A stretch of 64,000 nucleotides of DNA, taken from NCBI GenBank assembly GCA_963682055.1, contig OY821741.1:20513211-20577210 (forward strand), given 5' to 3'. The first letter of the stretch is position 1, and each line of letters begins with the position of its first letter. Source of the stretch: Primula veris. Its lineage: Eukaryota > Streptophyta > Magnoliopsida > Ericales > Primulaceae. Under the pieces are notes generated by a model that had not been told where the DNA came from, ran no database searches, and saw only the letters and a program-made list of their open reading frames with translations. Made by a program: the position numbers and the translations under genes. Positions 23,421-35,161 of the stretch are shown here, one piece after another.

Positions 23421-24227
23421 GGCTTCGAGCTCGTATTAGCCATATTTGAATTACATATGCTCTGTCTCACGATTCGGATAAAATACTTGTCTTATTTGAG
23501 GACAACTTGTTATTATCGATCAAGAGAGACATGACTAGATTATGTTATTTAGCATTTTCTTGCCTAAATGAATCTTCACATATGAAGTTTAAGAGCATCT
23601 AGTTGAATGCTCGTTCTATTCCACGTTAGATTTTCTTGCATCCAGCCGTGTGCAAGTAAATGAAGCATCCATTCGAATGCTCGTACTCTTTCTTGAAATA
23701 TAAAATCCTTACACCCAGTTGTGTGCAAGTGAGGGGAAGCATCCAGGTGAATGCTTATTGCACTAATTACTATTTAGTCGAAATCCTCGCACCCTATCGT
23801 GTGCAAGTGAGGGGGAGCATCCAGTCGCATGCTCGTGTACTCTTTTTGTCCTTAGACCAAGGTTTTTCCCACTGGGTTTTCCTTGGCAAGGTTTTTAGCG
23901 AAACACGTTCTCATTATATCTCACTTAAGATTGCTGAAATTAGGGGGAGTATCCTGTTGTATACTTCTTACCACTGTGTACTCTTTTGTCCTTCGACTAG
24001 AGATTTTTCCATTGGGTTTGCTCTGTCAAGGTTTTGATGAGACACACTGTTTTGTGGTTAGTTACTTACATGATATTTCGGCCTATATCATTCGGCTACA
24101 CAGTTTCTCCTAGGTACCGGTTTTGTCCCACACTGGGTTTTCCGGCCCTAAGGTTTTTATGTGTTTTAGCACTGCGAATGAACTCGACGCAGATCGACTG
24201 CATGAAGACGAAGAATTCAAGACGTCC

Positions 24228-24237
24228 AAAGGGGGAG
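24228..24237 (+). other. Polypurine tract of Copia-1
   Basis: AAAGGGGGAG ends exactly at the first base of the 3' LTR, the expected place for plus-strand priming. The same sequence precedes the Copia-2 3' LTR at 52028-52037. Confidence 0.88.
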
Positions 24238-24459
24238 TGTTGTAAGATATTATTGGACTATTGGGCTTGTACTTTATGGGCCCAAGTGGGCTTATAACCC
24301 TACCCCTCTATCTATATAAAGAGGGTTAGGGGTCTTCTATTTGAGATTCATTCATATATTCTGATTAATAAAGACTCTATTGTTGTCTCTCTCATATCTC
24401 TCTCTATATCTATGCATATCTCTATATATATCTATAACGAGCTAATATGTCACACAACA
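24238..24459 (+). repeat. 3' LTR of Copia-1
   Basis: 222 bp. It differs from the 5' LTR by about three substitutions and one copy less of a 10-bp TATCTATACA-like unit. Confidence 0.93.
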
Positions 24460-24464
24460 ATATG

Positions 24465-24549
24465 TAAATATTGTCTTCCTAATTAGAGAAAACATATATA
24501 GAAACATTGAAGTGTACAATCCCAGATTAGTAGGGATATAATCTCAACA
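24465..24549 (-). repeat. copia-C LTR, right part after the Copia-1 insertion (copy A)
   Basis: Continuation of 17222-17655. The minus-strand LTR terminus TGTTGAGATTATATCCC ends at 24549. Confidence 0.82.
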
Positions 24550-24591
24550 CTCTTCGTCAAGTTGGGGCGTAGATGTCACACATACCCAACT

Positions 24592-25365
24592 TATCTCGGA
24601 ACTTTCAGAACACTCGATTTGAAATAACTTTCGTTAACATGTCAGCCAAGTGGTCCTAAGATCGTATCTTAGGCAACTCCAGAAATTTTCATCCAACTTC
24701 TCCTTAATGAAAAATCTGCCTACCTCTATATGCTTTGTTCGATCATGTTGAACTGGATTACGGGCGATATCACATGCTGTTTTACTGTCACAATATAGTC
24801 GAATTGGTTGTCAAGGTTCATAACCCAAGTCATTAATAGAAGTCGCAGCTGCAATATTTCGCATAATCCAATGGACAGACCTCTTAACTCGGCATCTGCA
24901 CTTGAACGAACAACAACGTTTTGCTTCTTACTTTTCCACATAACAAGGTTACCGCCAACAAAGGTAAAGTAACCAAACGTTGATCGTCTATCATCTATAG
25001 CTCTTGCCCAATCGGCATCAGTGTATGCATCTATGTTTTGATGACATACATTTTTCGTAAAAAAAATTCCTTTTCCCAGAGCAGGTTTTAGGTACCTCAG
25101 AATTCGAGTAACTGCATCCATGTGTTTCTCGCCAGGATTATGCATAAACTGGCTAACGATACTCAATACATATGCCAAGTCTGGCCATGTGTGCGCTAAG
25201 TACATCAATTTTCTTACAAACCTTTGATATCTTTCCTTATTGGTCGGTACTTGGTTTGACTCTACACATAACTTTAAACCTTCTTCTATGGGTGTTTCCG
25301 TCAGATGACAATCTGACATGCCAGTTTCTCGCAATAGATCTAATGTATAATACACACAAAGTGCC
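24592..25365 (-). pseudogene. copia-C reverse transcriptase end and RNase H (copy A)
   Basis: Minus strand 25355-24726 is open for 209 codons. It begins in the RT thumb (LLRETGMSDCHLTETPIEEG), continues through RFVRKLMYLAHTWPDLAYVL and FMHNPGEKHMDAVTRILRYL, into RNase H with YTDADWARAIDDRRSTFGYF and SSADAELRGL. The RT catalytic part is missing: the sequence switches to the G1 LTR near 25366. A Copia-type His-rich tail continues in other frames to about 24592, then the LTR. Together with 24465-24549 and 17222-17655 it is the 3' part of one element. Confidence 0.88.
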
Positions 25366-26091
25366 CTGACACAAGAAGTTGATATGGAACCGCGACCCGT
25401 TACCTATAAAGAGGTGGGAACCTTGGTATATGAAGACGCCACAAACAGTTATGGACTACCGAATGATAAGTCGGGGTGAACGCCACAAGGTAGAACCTTG
25501 ATAAGCTGGAAAAGTTCAATGAAGAACCAAAGAGAAAACTCTCATTATATTTTATCCAAAACTAATTTACATTGCCACGAAATGGCTCTTATTTATACTT
25601 GGAACAAGCCTCCAAGCATTTGAAAAGTCTTAGAAAAACATTATGATTGACCTATGACCTTCTAACTTACTTAACTACTTCAAATTAAGCAATATAATAG
25701 TAAATACAATGCATTTAGGTTGAACAACTCAAGAATGAGTTTAAAGCTTCGATTAATTTATTGCCCTTGAGTTGTAGTTCATGAATCCATGTAATAGATG
25801 TAAAAAATCTGCCACCGTGCATTAATATCTTTGATGATTCAGACCCTTTATAATGAAGCACTAATAACCATGAAATTATCCTTAGAGTAGTTTCTTGAAT
25901 AGCCCCAATCTGATTCACCAAGTGTTGGGCTTCGTTTGAGCTTGTCTTTAGTTTCGATTTTCCCATAATCAGCCTATATGTCATGTATTAACATGTTTAG
26001 CGCTTCATGGAACCTTTTATCTTTGGATCTTGTTATTGGTCTGATAGAAACTTGTAATGAATTTCTAGGTATAGGAACCATGATCACATCA
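25366..26091 (-). repeat. G1 gypsy 3' LTR (copy A)
   Basis: Minus-strand LTR start TGATGTGATCATGG lies at 26091 and is preceded (minus sense) by the purine tract AAGAGAGGGAGTC. The other end is near 25366-25374 and not cleanly definable. It shares CCTATAAAGAGGTGGGA and other segments with the G2 LTRs at 55253 and 61165 and with 29880-30447. Confidence 0.8.
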
Positions 26092-29000
26092 GACTCCCTC
26101 TCTTGAAAAATATTTGTCCTCAAATCGGAACCTGCGAAAAAACAAGATAAGTTAGAATCATCAAAGTTTTCACTAACATCAAGGTTACCTTGGTACTTTG
26201 TTTTGCCTTCGATCTCTTTAAGCATTAAAATTTTCTCTTCATTTATTAGTAGAAAGCTAGGCATTGTTGGGGTATACCATCCTTGCATCAAACCTATATC
26301 TCCTGGCTTGAACACAACTTTCTAAAACTCATTTTCAAATTCGAAAATTAAAATGTTCATTTTTTACGTTAAAGTTCTTTCGATCCTTTTTATGAATCTA
26401 TTGCTTTATAAACTCAACACTTATTTTGACAACAAATCTGCCATAATCAACGATAGAAAATATAGTTAACTCTAATGAAACTGAAGGATTCAAACCACAA
26501 ACAAACCTAGAAGGATGGTACCTATCACATGAATATTTAACATGCTCCAAATACTTTTTCCACGTACTCAAATTGTTTTGAATTATATCATGTGACAAGC
26601 TAGTTAAATTCACATGAACTAGTGATAGAAAACAATAACTTACGTACTAATTTACACCAAAAATAATAACAAAACTAGCTTAATAACTTTGTGTTTTTGT
26701 TCAAAGAAATATTTTTCGACTTGTAATGCATTCTTAAAATTTCTTTAAAGAGTAAAATAGCATCACAAGTGGCTTTATTACAAGATATAGCATAAACAGC
26801 CCTACAAAGTCTATTAACCACCCGAAAAGCAAATTCCACATGGCATACTTCAAACACAATTTTACTTTTAGATTTAGTTAAGCCTAACACATGAACAATA
26901 TAAATAACAAGCAAAGCCCTTAGCAATGAATATGAAACTTGAGGTTACATTTTAAATTTGGCATGCTTATAGGTTACAATTTTCCTACCAACTTTGTCCA
27001 AAGTATTTCCTTTAATACGGTAGAGTAAAACCAGCTTATAGCCACAATAAGTAAACTTCTTGAGATAAGAACGCAAATTTTCAAATATCAAAAACTCAAA
27101 AATCATATTTGAAAGCTCAATATCATATTTTAAGCGTTTGTTGTAGAACAGATTCTTTTCAATGTATGCAAATAATTAGGAACATTAATTAACTCAAATA
27201 GTCTAGGAAACATATATACATGTAAAGCAACTAGTGTCTTAGAAACACCAAAGTGTCCTATTACATCAGAACCATGAGCTACTCTAACAAACAAATAAGA
27301 TGATAAACAACTAATGTCATTCAATTCATGCGTTTTGAACAATAACTAGTCTTACCGATTAAGGTGTTCAATTTCTACTTTGTCAAAATAACCGAGTATA
27401 GTTGCAAAATAAGAATCATCAATATATATATCCTTAATATATCAAAAACCATGTAATTGTCCAACTAAATTTGAATGCAACGTATACCTTTTCGAGAGCG
27501 CATCAGCGACTACATTCTTCTTACCTCTCTTATACGTGATTACAAAAGAAAATGTATCAATGAACTTCACCCATCTGACATGTCTTTTGTTAAGATTTTT
27601 CTTTACCTCGTAGGTGCTTTAGTGGGTCATAACCATAGTGAATCACGAACGTCTTAGGCCAAGAATAGTGTTACCAAGTCTCCAATGCCCTCGCCAATGT
27701 ATATAACTTCTCGTCGTATGTTGGATAATTTAAAGCTGCCCTGGTTAGATTTTCACTAAAGTATGCAATAGGACATCCTCCTCGCATTAGAACAGCTCCA
27801 ACACATTGTTCGTAGGTTACGTAAAGACCAATTTCAATGAAGTACTCCACCTGGATATGCATCTTACCCTCCTTGCGTTGACAAGTCTGAATTCCAATTC
27901 CCTCTTTCACCTTAACAAGGTGCTCGATCCCCTTAAATTGTCGCAGCCCAATAGCAATCTCTCGGGAAATTAAGTCTTCACCACCTTGTAATAGTTAAAG
28001 AAAAACACTAGAAAAACAAATGCTCACTTTTGTTCTCTATTTTCTTTCCTCTCCAAGAAAATCTTTTTTTTCTCTCTCCTTTCTTTCTATTTTCATCTCA
28101 GATATTTTTAAGATGTCACTCTCATTCTTTTAAATCTTGTTTTTCTTTTCGCTCTCATTTTTTTCTTTACTTTCTTATTTTTTTTCATTTTCTTTTAATC
28201 TCACTCGATCTTCGTACACCTGATTTGGTGTTAAAGGAACAAGGCTAAGTTGTTTTTCTTTGAATACGAAGGAGTAGGTATTGATTGAATCGTCATGTTT
28301 CACCCTTCGATCAAACAACAATGGTTTTCCCAAGAGAATATGCGCCACCTGCATTGGAGCCACATCACATAAAACATCATCATTATATCTCCCTATTGAA
28401 CACACCAAAACCTGTATATTGATCATAACTTTGTCATAATCATTTGTCAATTGTAACATATAAGGATTAGGGTGTTTTGAAATTTGTCAATTTAGTTTTT
28501 CGACCATAATACTACTAGCCACATTAGTACAACTCTCGCCTTCGATTATCATGCTAGACACCTTAGCATTAACATAGCATCTAGTATGAAAGTAGTTGTC
28601 AACTTGTAATTCCAGATGTCTCTTAATTGGTCCATCTAGCTCGTTGGTTATAAAATTAATTTCCACCTCAACCACATCATCTTCAACATCCTTAACAATA
28701 TCATGATCAGATTCACTTTTGGTAACAACACCATTATTTGGGCATATAATATCATCAAGCTTTCTTCCAAAATCTTTGAAACATTCATCAAATATTTTTT
28801 CATAATCTTGAGTTTTAGTTTTACCTTCGTTTGAAGTGAGTCGCTCCGTTCCGTACTTTAAGATCTGAACCTTAGGCTTCGAATTATGTTCATGAAACCC
28901 TTCATTTTTACTTTTCCCTTTCTTTGGTTGGACTCTTCGCCTTTCATGCATGCTAGGGACCTTTTGTCGCTGTTTTTTAGGTGCGTTTCGTAGCCCATCG

Positions 29001-29110
29001 ATTCGTTTGTTTAGTCACTCGAAATCAGTCCTAATCATTTTTCGTATCTCACCCATCATGGCCTCCATTTGTAATTTCATTTCAGTCTCTTCCGAATCCA
29101 TTAGAACTTG
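26092..29110 (-). pseudogene. G1: Ty3/gypsy gag-pol remnant
   Basis: Read on the minus strand from 29110: a short gag start (about 29100-28990), gag end and aspartic protease (28951-28487, SMIIEGESCTNVASSIMVEK; continuing 28459-28175 with AHILLGKPLLFDRRV), then straight to RNase H (27910-27671, [20 protein letters not shown]). Integrase pieces follow at 27342-27130 (IGHFGVSKTL), 26926-26675 and 26613-26398, and the C-terminal tail at 26315-26092 (PITRSKDKRFHEALNMLI runs into the LTR). The RT palm between protease and RNase H is missing and most segments are in different frames, so it is inactive. It is the same family as G2. Confidence 0.83.
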
Positions 29111-29756
29111 TTTTCACTGCAAAAATATGTTAGAATAAAAATTAAATAGACCTCACATGCTCGCTCACGTGTTTAAACTCAGAAATGTGCACTCATCGCT
29201 TGTATATCACTCAAATTGGCTTTTACCCTCAAGTGATCTCACACACTCTGCCTTTTTCTCCGCAAATATAAACTCACTCACTCAGCCTTACCCACTCTTA
29301 ATTTGTTTCCTCTATAGGTTCTCTATGAACTTATTAAACCACAAGATTCTCCTCGTAGCGTTTATATAAGCGAAGTAGTTAGTGACCAGAATTTTCTTTT
29401 AAAGTATGGGGATTACTAAAACACTTGATGGACTGTATTTAGTGATGGATATTAAAATGACTCAAATAAAAAAACTTCACAATTCTCTTTCTTTTTCATT
29501 TTTTTGTTGGCACTTCTATTTTTTTGAGCTCTCTTAGAATCTGATTTTTTTATTTTCTTTTGATCCTTTTTCTATTTTTTTTTATATCACTTTTATTTGT
29601 ATCTTTATTTTTTTTCAATGAGGATAACAAAGATTAACAACGAAATATAAATGACTCTTTTCTTTGTATACAACTTATTAGAACTCAATAAAGCAAAAAA
29701 AAAAATGTGAATACTTTTTTTCACAATATCTGATCAGGTTTATAACGATCAAACTA
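29111..29756 (-). other. G1 untranslated leader
   Basis: Corresponds in order and partial sequence to 56120-56700 of G2 (for example the stretch ending GTTAACGAGGATAACA in minus sense). Low complexity, T- and A-rich; no gene. No intact primer-binding site was recognised. Confidence 0.6.
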
Positions 29757-29930
29757 AAGACCGCGACCCGTCACCTATAAAGAGGTGGGAATCTTGGTAT
29801 GATTAGCTGATATTCCAATACTAAAGACCGTAACCCATCACCTATAAAGAGGTGTGAACCTTGGTATGATTAGTTTGCTATGGAACCACGACCCGTCACC
29901 TATAAAGAGGTGGGAACTTTGGTACGTGAT
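29757..29930. repeat. Three tandem copies of a G1 LTR segment
   Basis: The phrase CCGCGACCCGTCACCTATAA, then AGAGGTGGGAA and a TTGGTA ending, occurs starting at about 29761, 29825 and 29887 with small changes, separated by TGATTAG-type linkers. The third copy runs on into the G1 5' LTR. Confidence 0.85.
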
Positions 29931-30447
29931 GACGCCACAAACTGTTATGGATTACCGAATGATAAGTCGGGGTGAACGCCACAAGGTAGAATCTTGATAA
30001 GTTCGAAAAGTTCAATGAAGAACCAAAGAGAAAACTCTCAATATATTTTATACAAATCTAATTTACAATGCCACGAAATGGCTCTTATTTATACTTGGAA
30101 CAAGCCTCCAAGCATTTGAAAAGTCTTAGAAACAAATTAAATAACATAGGTTCAAAGTATGATTGACCTATGACCTACTAACTTACTTAACTACTTCAAA
30201 TTCAGTAATATAATAGTAAATACAATGCATTTGAGGTTAACAACTCAAGAATGAGTTTAAAGCTTCAATTAATTTATGCCCCTTGAGTTGTAATTCATGA
30301 ATCCATGTAATAGATGTCAAAAATCTGCCACCATGCATTAATATCTTTGAAGATTCAGCCCCTTTATAATCAAGAACTAATAACCACGAAATTATCCTTA
30401 GAGTAGTGTCTTGAATAGACCCAATCTGATTCACCAGGTGTTGGGCT
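29880..30447 (-). repeat. G1 gypsy 5' LTR, truncated
   Basis: Matches 25383-25930 of the 3' LTR (for example HLVNQIGSIQDTTLRI in one frame, a by-product of LTR sequence). At 30447 the match ends and the D repeat begins, so the LTR start (TGATGTGATC) is missing. Confidence 0.8.
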
Positions 30448-30943
30448 AATTTATCCATAAACGTTTTATACAAATTTTACCAAAAACCGGTCACTCGACT
30501 AATTTTTAGCCAAAAACCGAAACTCTTCCGAAAAACTTTATTTTAAAAAGCTGTTACTAATTTTATAAATAAAAAGGACCCAATAGATTTGTTTCTAAAG
30601 ATTTGTTATTTTTGAGTAGTAAAATAATATTTTTGGATCATGAGTTAACTTTTAAAACTTTGGGGACCAAATAGTTCGCTTCCACAAACTCTCTCAAAAT
30701 AGTTTGTACATCTTTAATTCAGCCCACATTCAAAGCAGAAAAACCAAAAACAACAGAGAAAAGAGAGATTTCAAAGCTTAGGAAGAAGAAGAAGAAACCA
30801 CGTTAGCGGATTCTTACCGGAAGCATCTCTTCTACGCGCTAAGGTAACGGGGGTTATCCATTTCAACTAGAGGTAACCGATAAATTAATAGTTATTATTT
30901 TAGTAAGGTTTTTATTGATTTAATATTTATACTCGTTCAAAAC
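30448..30943. repeat. Dispersed LTR-like repeat D, partial copy
   Basis: 30448-30890 is similar to 53381-53815: AAAAACCGGTCACTCGACTA, CTTTGGGGACCAAATAGTTC and GGTAACGGGGGTTATCCATT are shared. It lacks the first ~45 bp seen at 53336. It lies between G1 and the LINE. The family is probably the LTR of another gypsy element, but only this one end is seen. Confidence 0.7.
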
Positions 30944-31299
30944 ATAAATTAAATCATTATATTTTTTTAATTAATTTGTGGGGAAAACCCACATTTTATT
31001 AATGAAAAACGTGGGTGAAAAACCCCATAGAAATAAAACCAAGTAGCAATACAGAAAAGATCTCAAACGACGAGACCCAAAAGAAATAATAGAAAACTAT
31101 TACATGCAATTGAAATTAATGAAAAAGGAAACTCGAAAATATGCTAAAGCAGGATTCAATAGACTGGCGAACGAAACTTGAAGGACTGAGACTGTAATAT
31201 AGATGTAATAATTCAACAGCTGTCCTCTTCCACGTCTTCATTTCCCCTGAGAATTGAACGAAGAGAGAGAATCTCTATTTTTACCACCGTTCTCCATTA

Positions 31300-34200
31300 T
31301 CACCGAAATCTTAGGTTAGAAAAACCTTTAGCTTCAGTGAGAATGATCCTTTTCAGAACATGAGGAAAATCATCCAAACAAGAAGAGGCGATGTTACCCT
31401 CCCAATTTGCAAAAAGATCAGCAGCCTCGTTGCCTTCTCGCGCCACGTGTTTGAACAGGTACTCACCATCCTTTAACAGATCTTTAATAAGGTTTAATAG
31501 GTCTATAACCTTCCAAGGGCATTTTTGTTTACCTTCTACAATTTTAATTAATAGCAATGAATCACTCTCAATAATAAGTTGTTTTCCTGGTGAAATTAGA
31601 AGACCATATATAGAGCTTTGAACTCTGAATAGAGAGCTGAAATACTTGCAATAGATCTAGAAAACCCTTTAACAAAAGTGCCATTTTCATCCCTAATTAA
31701 ACCTCCAATACCATTAATGGCCTCTGTTTGTTTATAACAACCATCTATATTATGTTTCATAAACCCAGTTGGAGGATGAAGCCACTTAATAATAGTGACC
31801 TTATCAATTTTCTTCTTACCACTGAAATTAGAATAAGAGAAACCTTTCTCCTTATAACCAGACATGATAATCAACTCTTCACTTTTTCGAATAATATTAC
31901 AGGACCTCATTTTGATATTCTCAAATTTGCATGAGCATCTGGATTTCCAAATTAACCAAATAATGAGAGAAGGTAGAACCTGAAAAAAAAAAATTGCAGA
32001 GAAATGCTTTTTCTTAGTGATATGAGACCACCAAATGTTAATTCTTCCATATAAAGAATTATTCTGAATAAATATCCCCCATTTTCTTTCAAAGAATTTC
32101 CAGACTTCATTGGCTACTATACCAGTACTAAAAAGATGATCAAATGTTTCTTCTGATGTTTTACAACAACCACACATAGAAGCCATACTAATGCCAAATT
32201 TATGCAGATTGCAATCTAAGGAGACTGTTTGATTAAATAATTTCCACATCAAGCAAGAGACTTTTAAAGGTACCATTCTATTCCAAATAAATGAACTTCT
32301 CCAATTTACAGTACCTACCTCTCTAGAAATCTCCCAAGCTGAATTTATAGTAAAATTCCCTTGATTAGTAGGTTTCCATATAGGTGTAACCCCATTTCCA
32401 GCTATAATAGAATTACTATCAGTCAATTCTCTAGCTTGAAGCTTTCTGCACCAAGTAGTAGTTCCTCCTTTAATAGGGATGCCTTCTGCTTGTTTATTCC
32501 TACAGTATTTTGCTTTCAAGAATTTGGTCCACAAAGATTCTTTTGTTTTGAACTTCCACCAGAGTTTCATTGCAAAAGCTTTTGATATATCATGAAAAAT
32601 TTTAACATTCAAGTCCCCTTCTTTCACAGGAGTACAAATTTTGCTCCAGCTAACCCAATGGTACTTAGTTTTACCATTTTTGTTACCCCAGAAAAAGTTT
32701 GATAGCAGTTGGTCTATTCTTTTAATCACTTGTAGTGGAGGATTCATAGCAGCCAATGTATAAATAGGTATAGATTGAAGAACATGCCTAATTAGTATTA
32801 ATTTCCCACCAAAATTTAGCCAGTTACCCTTCCAAGTAGACAGCTTACTTCTCACTTTTAGAATAAGTTCATGAAAAAGAATACACTTTTTGTGCCCAGA
32901 ATATAATTTGCAGCCAAGGTAGGAGAAAGGATGTCTCTTACTAGTGATATTAAGCTCTTTGCAGATATTTTCTTTTTGTATTGCACTCGTACTTTTTGAG
33001 AAATAGACAAAGTTCTTGTCTAAGCTGATTTCTTGACCAGAATCTTGATTATAAAATTGCAGGATGTTGCTTATCTTTCTGATAGAATGAAGTTCTGCTG
33101 AACTAAAAATAAGTAAAGCATCATCAAAAGTAAGGTGAGTGATAATAGGGCTTCCAATAGAAGATTTAAATGCTGACCATCTTTTGTTATCAATCAAGTC
33201 ATTTAAATTTCTACTTAAAACTTCAGAACCTAATATAAATAGACAAGAGGAAAGAGGATCCCCCTGTCTCAGGCCATTTTTGGGAGTAAAAAGCTCAGTT
33301 GGGCTGCCATTCACCAAAATAGAAATTTGATTTCCAGAAATCACCCTCCATACTAAGTCAATAGTCTTCTCAGAAAAACCCATTTTTCTTAGTGTAGAAA
33401 TAAAAAAATGCCAAGAAATACAATCATAAGCTTTTTTCATGTCTAGCTTTAAAGCTATGTTTTTACCACTTGTCTTTTTATTGAGAGTTAAGATAAACTC
33501 CTGAGCAAGAAGAATATTGTCCACAATGTCTCTAGATTTAACAAATCCACTTTGATTGTCAGAAATAATATTAGGAAGTATAGTAGCAAATCTAGAAGAC
33601 ATAATTTTTGAAATGATCTTACTGCAGAAAGTACATAAGCTGATAGGTCTGAATTCAACAAACTTCTTTGGGTTGATCTTCTTTAGTATTAGAGCAATAA
33701 CATTAGTGGATAGAGATCTAAGAAGTAAATTTCCCATGAAAAAAAGATTAATAGCTTTGATAATGTCTTCTACAATAAAATCCCAACAGGATACAAAAAA
33801 CTGACCTGTAAAACCATCTATTCCAGGAGCACTAGATTTGCTTAGATCAAAAGCAGCTTCTTTAACTTCTTCTATAGTAGGGTCTTTGTCTAAGAAGTTA
33901 TTAACCTCTGTAGAATTATGTTTAGGAATATTATTGAAACTATTATATACATAAGAATGAGGATGATCTGCTGCTAATAGGCTTCGGAAATAATCCATAA
34001 CCTCCTTTTTAATAACCACTGGGTCTTTAGTGTAAGTACCATCTTCTTTTTCTATTTCACCAATGGCACATTTTAGTCTTCTTTTCTTTACTATACTGTG
34101 ATAAAATTTTGTATTAGCATCCCCTAGTAAAGCCCATTTCAGATTAGCTTTTTGAACCCAAAATTTTTCTTCTATGCTGAATTTAGCTTTTAGAGTAGCT

Positions 34201-35161
34201 TCCACCTTATTGAGAGGTGTTGGGTTCATTTCAAACTGCTGCTCTGCTCTCAGAAGATTGTCTTCAGCTTTTGTTATTTCTTGAAATATATTCGCAAAGG
34301 TATTATAATTCCACTCTTTCAATCTCTTTCTAGTTGCCTTTAAATTAGCAGCAAGGTTATCCAATGCATTAGAATTAGAACTGGAAACCCATACATCTTT
34401 CACTGCATTAAAAAAACCTTCATGATCTACCCATAAATTTTGAAATATAAACCTTTTAGGACTGTTGACTGGAACCAACTGTAATTTTAACAACAAGGGA
34501 CTGTGGTCTGAAGTAGCTTTACTCAAATGTTCAAGATAAATATTGCAGAATAAATTTGCAAACTCTTGATTAAATAGTATCTTATCTATTCTTTCAAAAA
34601 TAGCATCCACCCCACTACGCTTGTTCCACCAAGTATATTTAGAGCCGCTATAGATAGTTATGAGACACCCAAATTGTTAATACAAGACAGGAAATCATTA
34701 GCTGAATTAATATTAATAGGCAAACCCCCAATTTTATCTTCCTCAGTTGAAACAGTATTAAAATCCCCTCCAATCAACCAAGAATTAACAGTGAAAGAAT
34801 TTTCTAAGAAATTCCAAAGAACTTCTCTTTCAGCTGCTGTGCACTTGGCATAGACCATTGTAATTTGTAAATGTAGACCCAAATAATCAATAGAAACTGC
34901 CATATTTATAGCTTGATTCATTTGATTAATAATAGAAATGTTAATCTCTTGCATATAAAAGACCCAAATCTTATTGTCTTCATGTAACAGAACTTCATCA
35001 AACCCAAACTTCCTTCTATAAAACTCCACTTTATCTTGATTTTTCTTTGGTTCTAAACAGACTAAAAACATAATATGATGTAATTTACATAGCTTATTGA
35101 TATGCCTAGTAGTAGATTTAGTACCCGCTCCTCTGATATTCCAAAAGAGTGTATTAATCAT
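31300..35161 (-). pseudogene. LINE ORF2: endonuclease, reverse transcriptase, RNase H
   Basis: Minus strand. 35161-34658 encodes the EEP endonuclease (NTLFWNIRGAG at the start, WLIGGDFNTVS inside). A frameshift near 34660 leads to a 1004-codon frame 34610-31596 with RT motifs (KSSAPGIDGFTGQFF, LILKKINPKKFVEFRPISLC, KLDMKKAYDCISW, GLRQGDPLSSCLF), the zinc-binding zf-RVT region (FIWNRMVPLKVSCLMWKLF) and the RNase H start (HNIDGCYKQ). A second frameshift near 31600 leads to the RNase H end (REGNEAADLFA, 31557-31300). The catalytic box reads HLTFDDALL: one residue short of the usual F-A-D-D. Two frameshifts plus this change make it inactive. Confidence 0.92.

Larger units (their letters stand above)
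17656..24459 (+). mobile_element. Copia-1: Ivana-like Ty1/copia retrotransposon, 6.8 kb, nested in copia-C LTR
   Basis: Complete by structure: TGTTGTAAG... to ...CACACAACA, target duplication ATATG at 17651-17655 and 24460-24464, LTRs of 232 and 222 bp. Copy B at 43341-43360 shows the unoccupied site with a single ATATG. Gag, integrase, RT and RNase H remnants appear in the right order on the plus strand but are broken by many stops and frameshifts, although the two LTRs differ by only about three substitutions and one 10-bp indel. The internal defects are shared with Copia-2, so the element was probably mobilised in trans while already defective. Confidence 0.93.
9134..27214. repeat. Segmental duplication, copy A (direct repeat of 34856-53334)
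   Basis: The order and sequence of elements from the LINE start at 9134 through the G1 integrase remnant at 27214 is repeated at 34856-53334 in the same orientation, with occasional substitutions and small indels. Copy A alone carries Copia-1 (17656-24459). Without that insert the block is about 11.3 kb. The left edge cuts through LINE ORF2 at a CATTG shared with 34856-34860; the right edge is in G1 integrase, where copy B switches to the D repeat. Confidence 0.93.

Noticed and set aside
25715..25984. 89-codon protein repeated at 25715, 30237 and 44619
   Set aside because: Sits within G1 LTRs and differs at its start in each copy; a by-product of LTR sequence rather than a gene.
28030..28248. 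Phenylalanine/serine-rich 72-codon protein
   Set aside because: Antisense reading of the lysine/glutamate-rich linker of G1.
31728..33804. Plus-strand open frames opposite the LINE ORF2
   Set aside because: Shadows of the 1004-codon minus-strand frame; no independent features.
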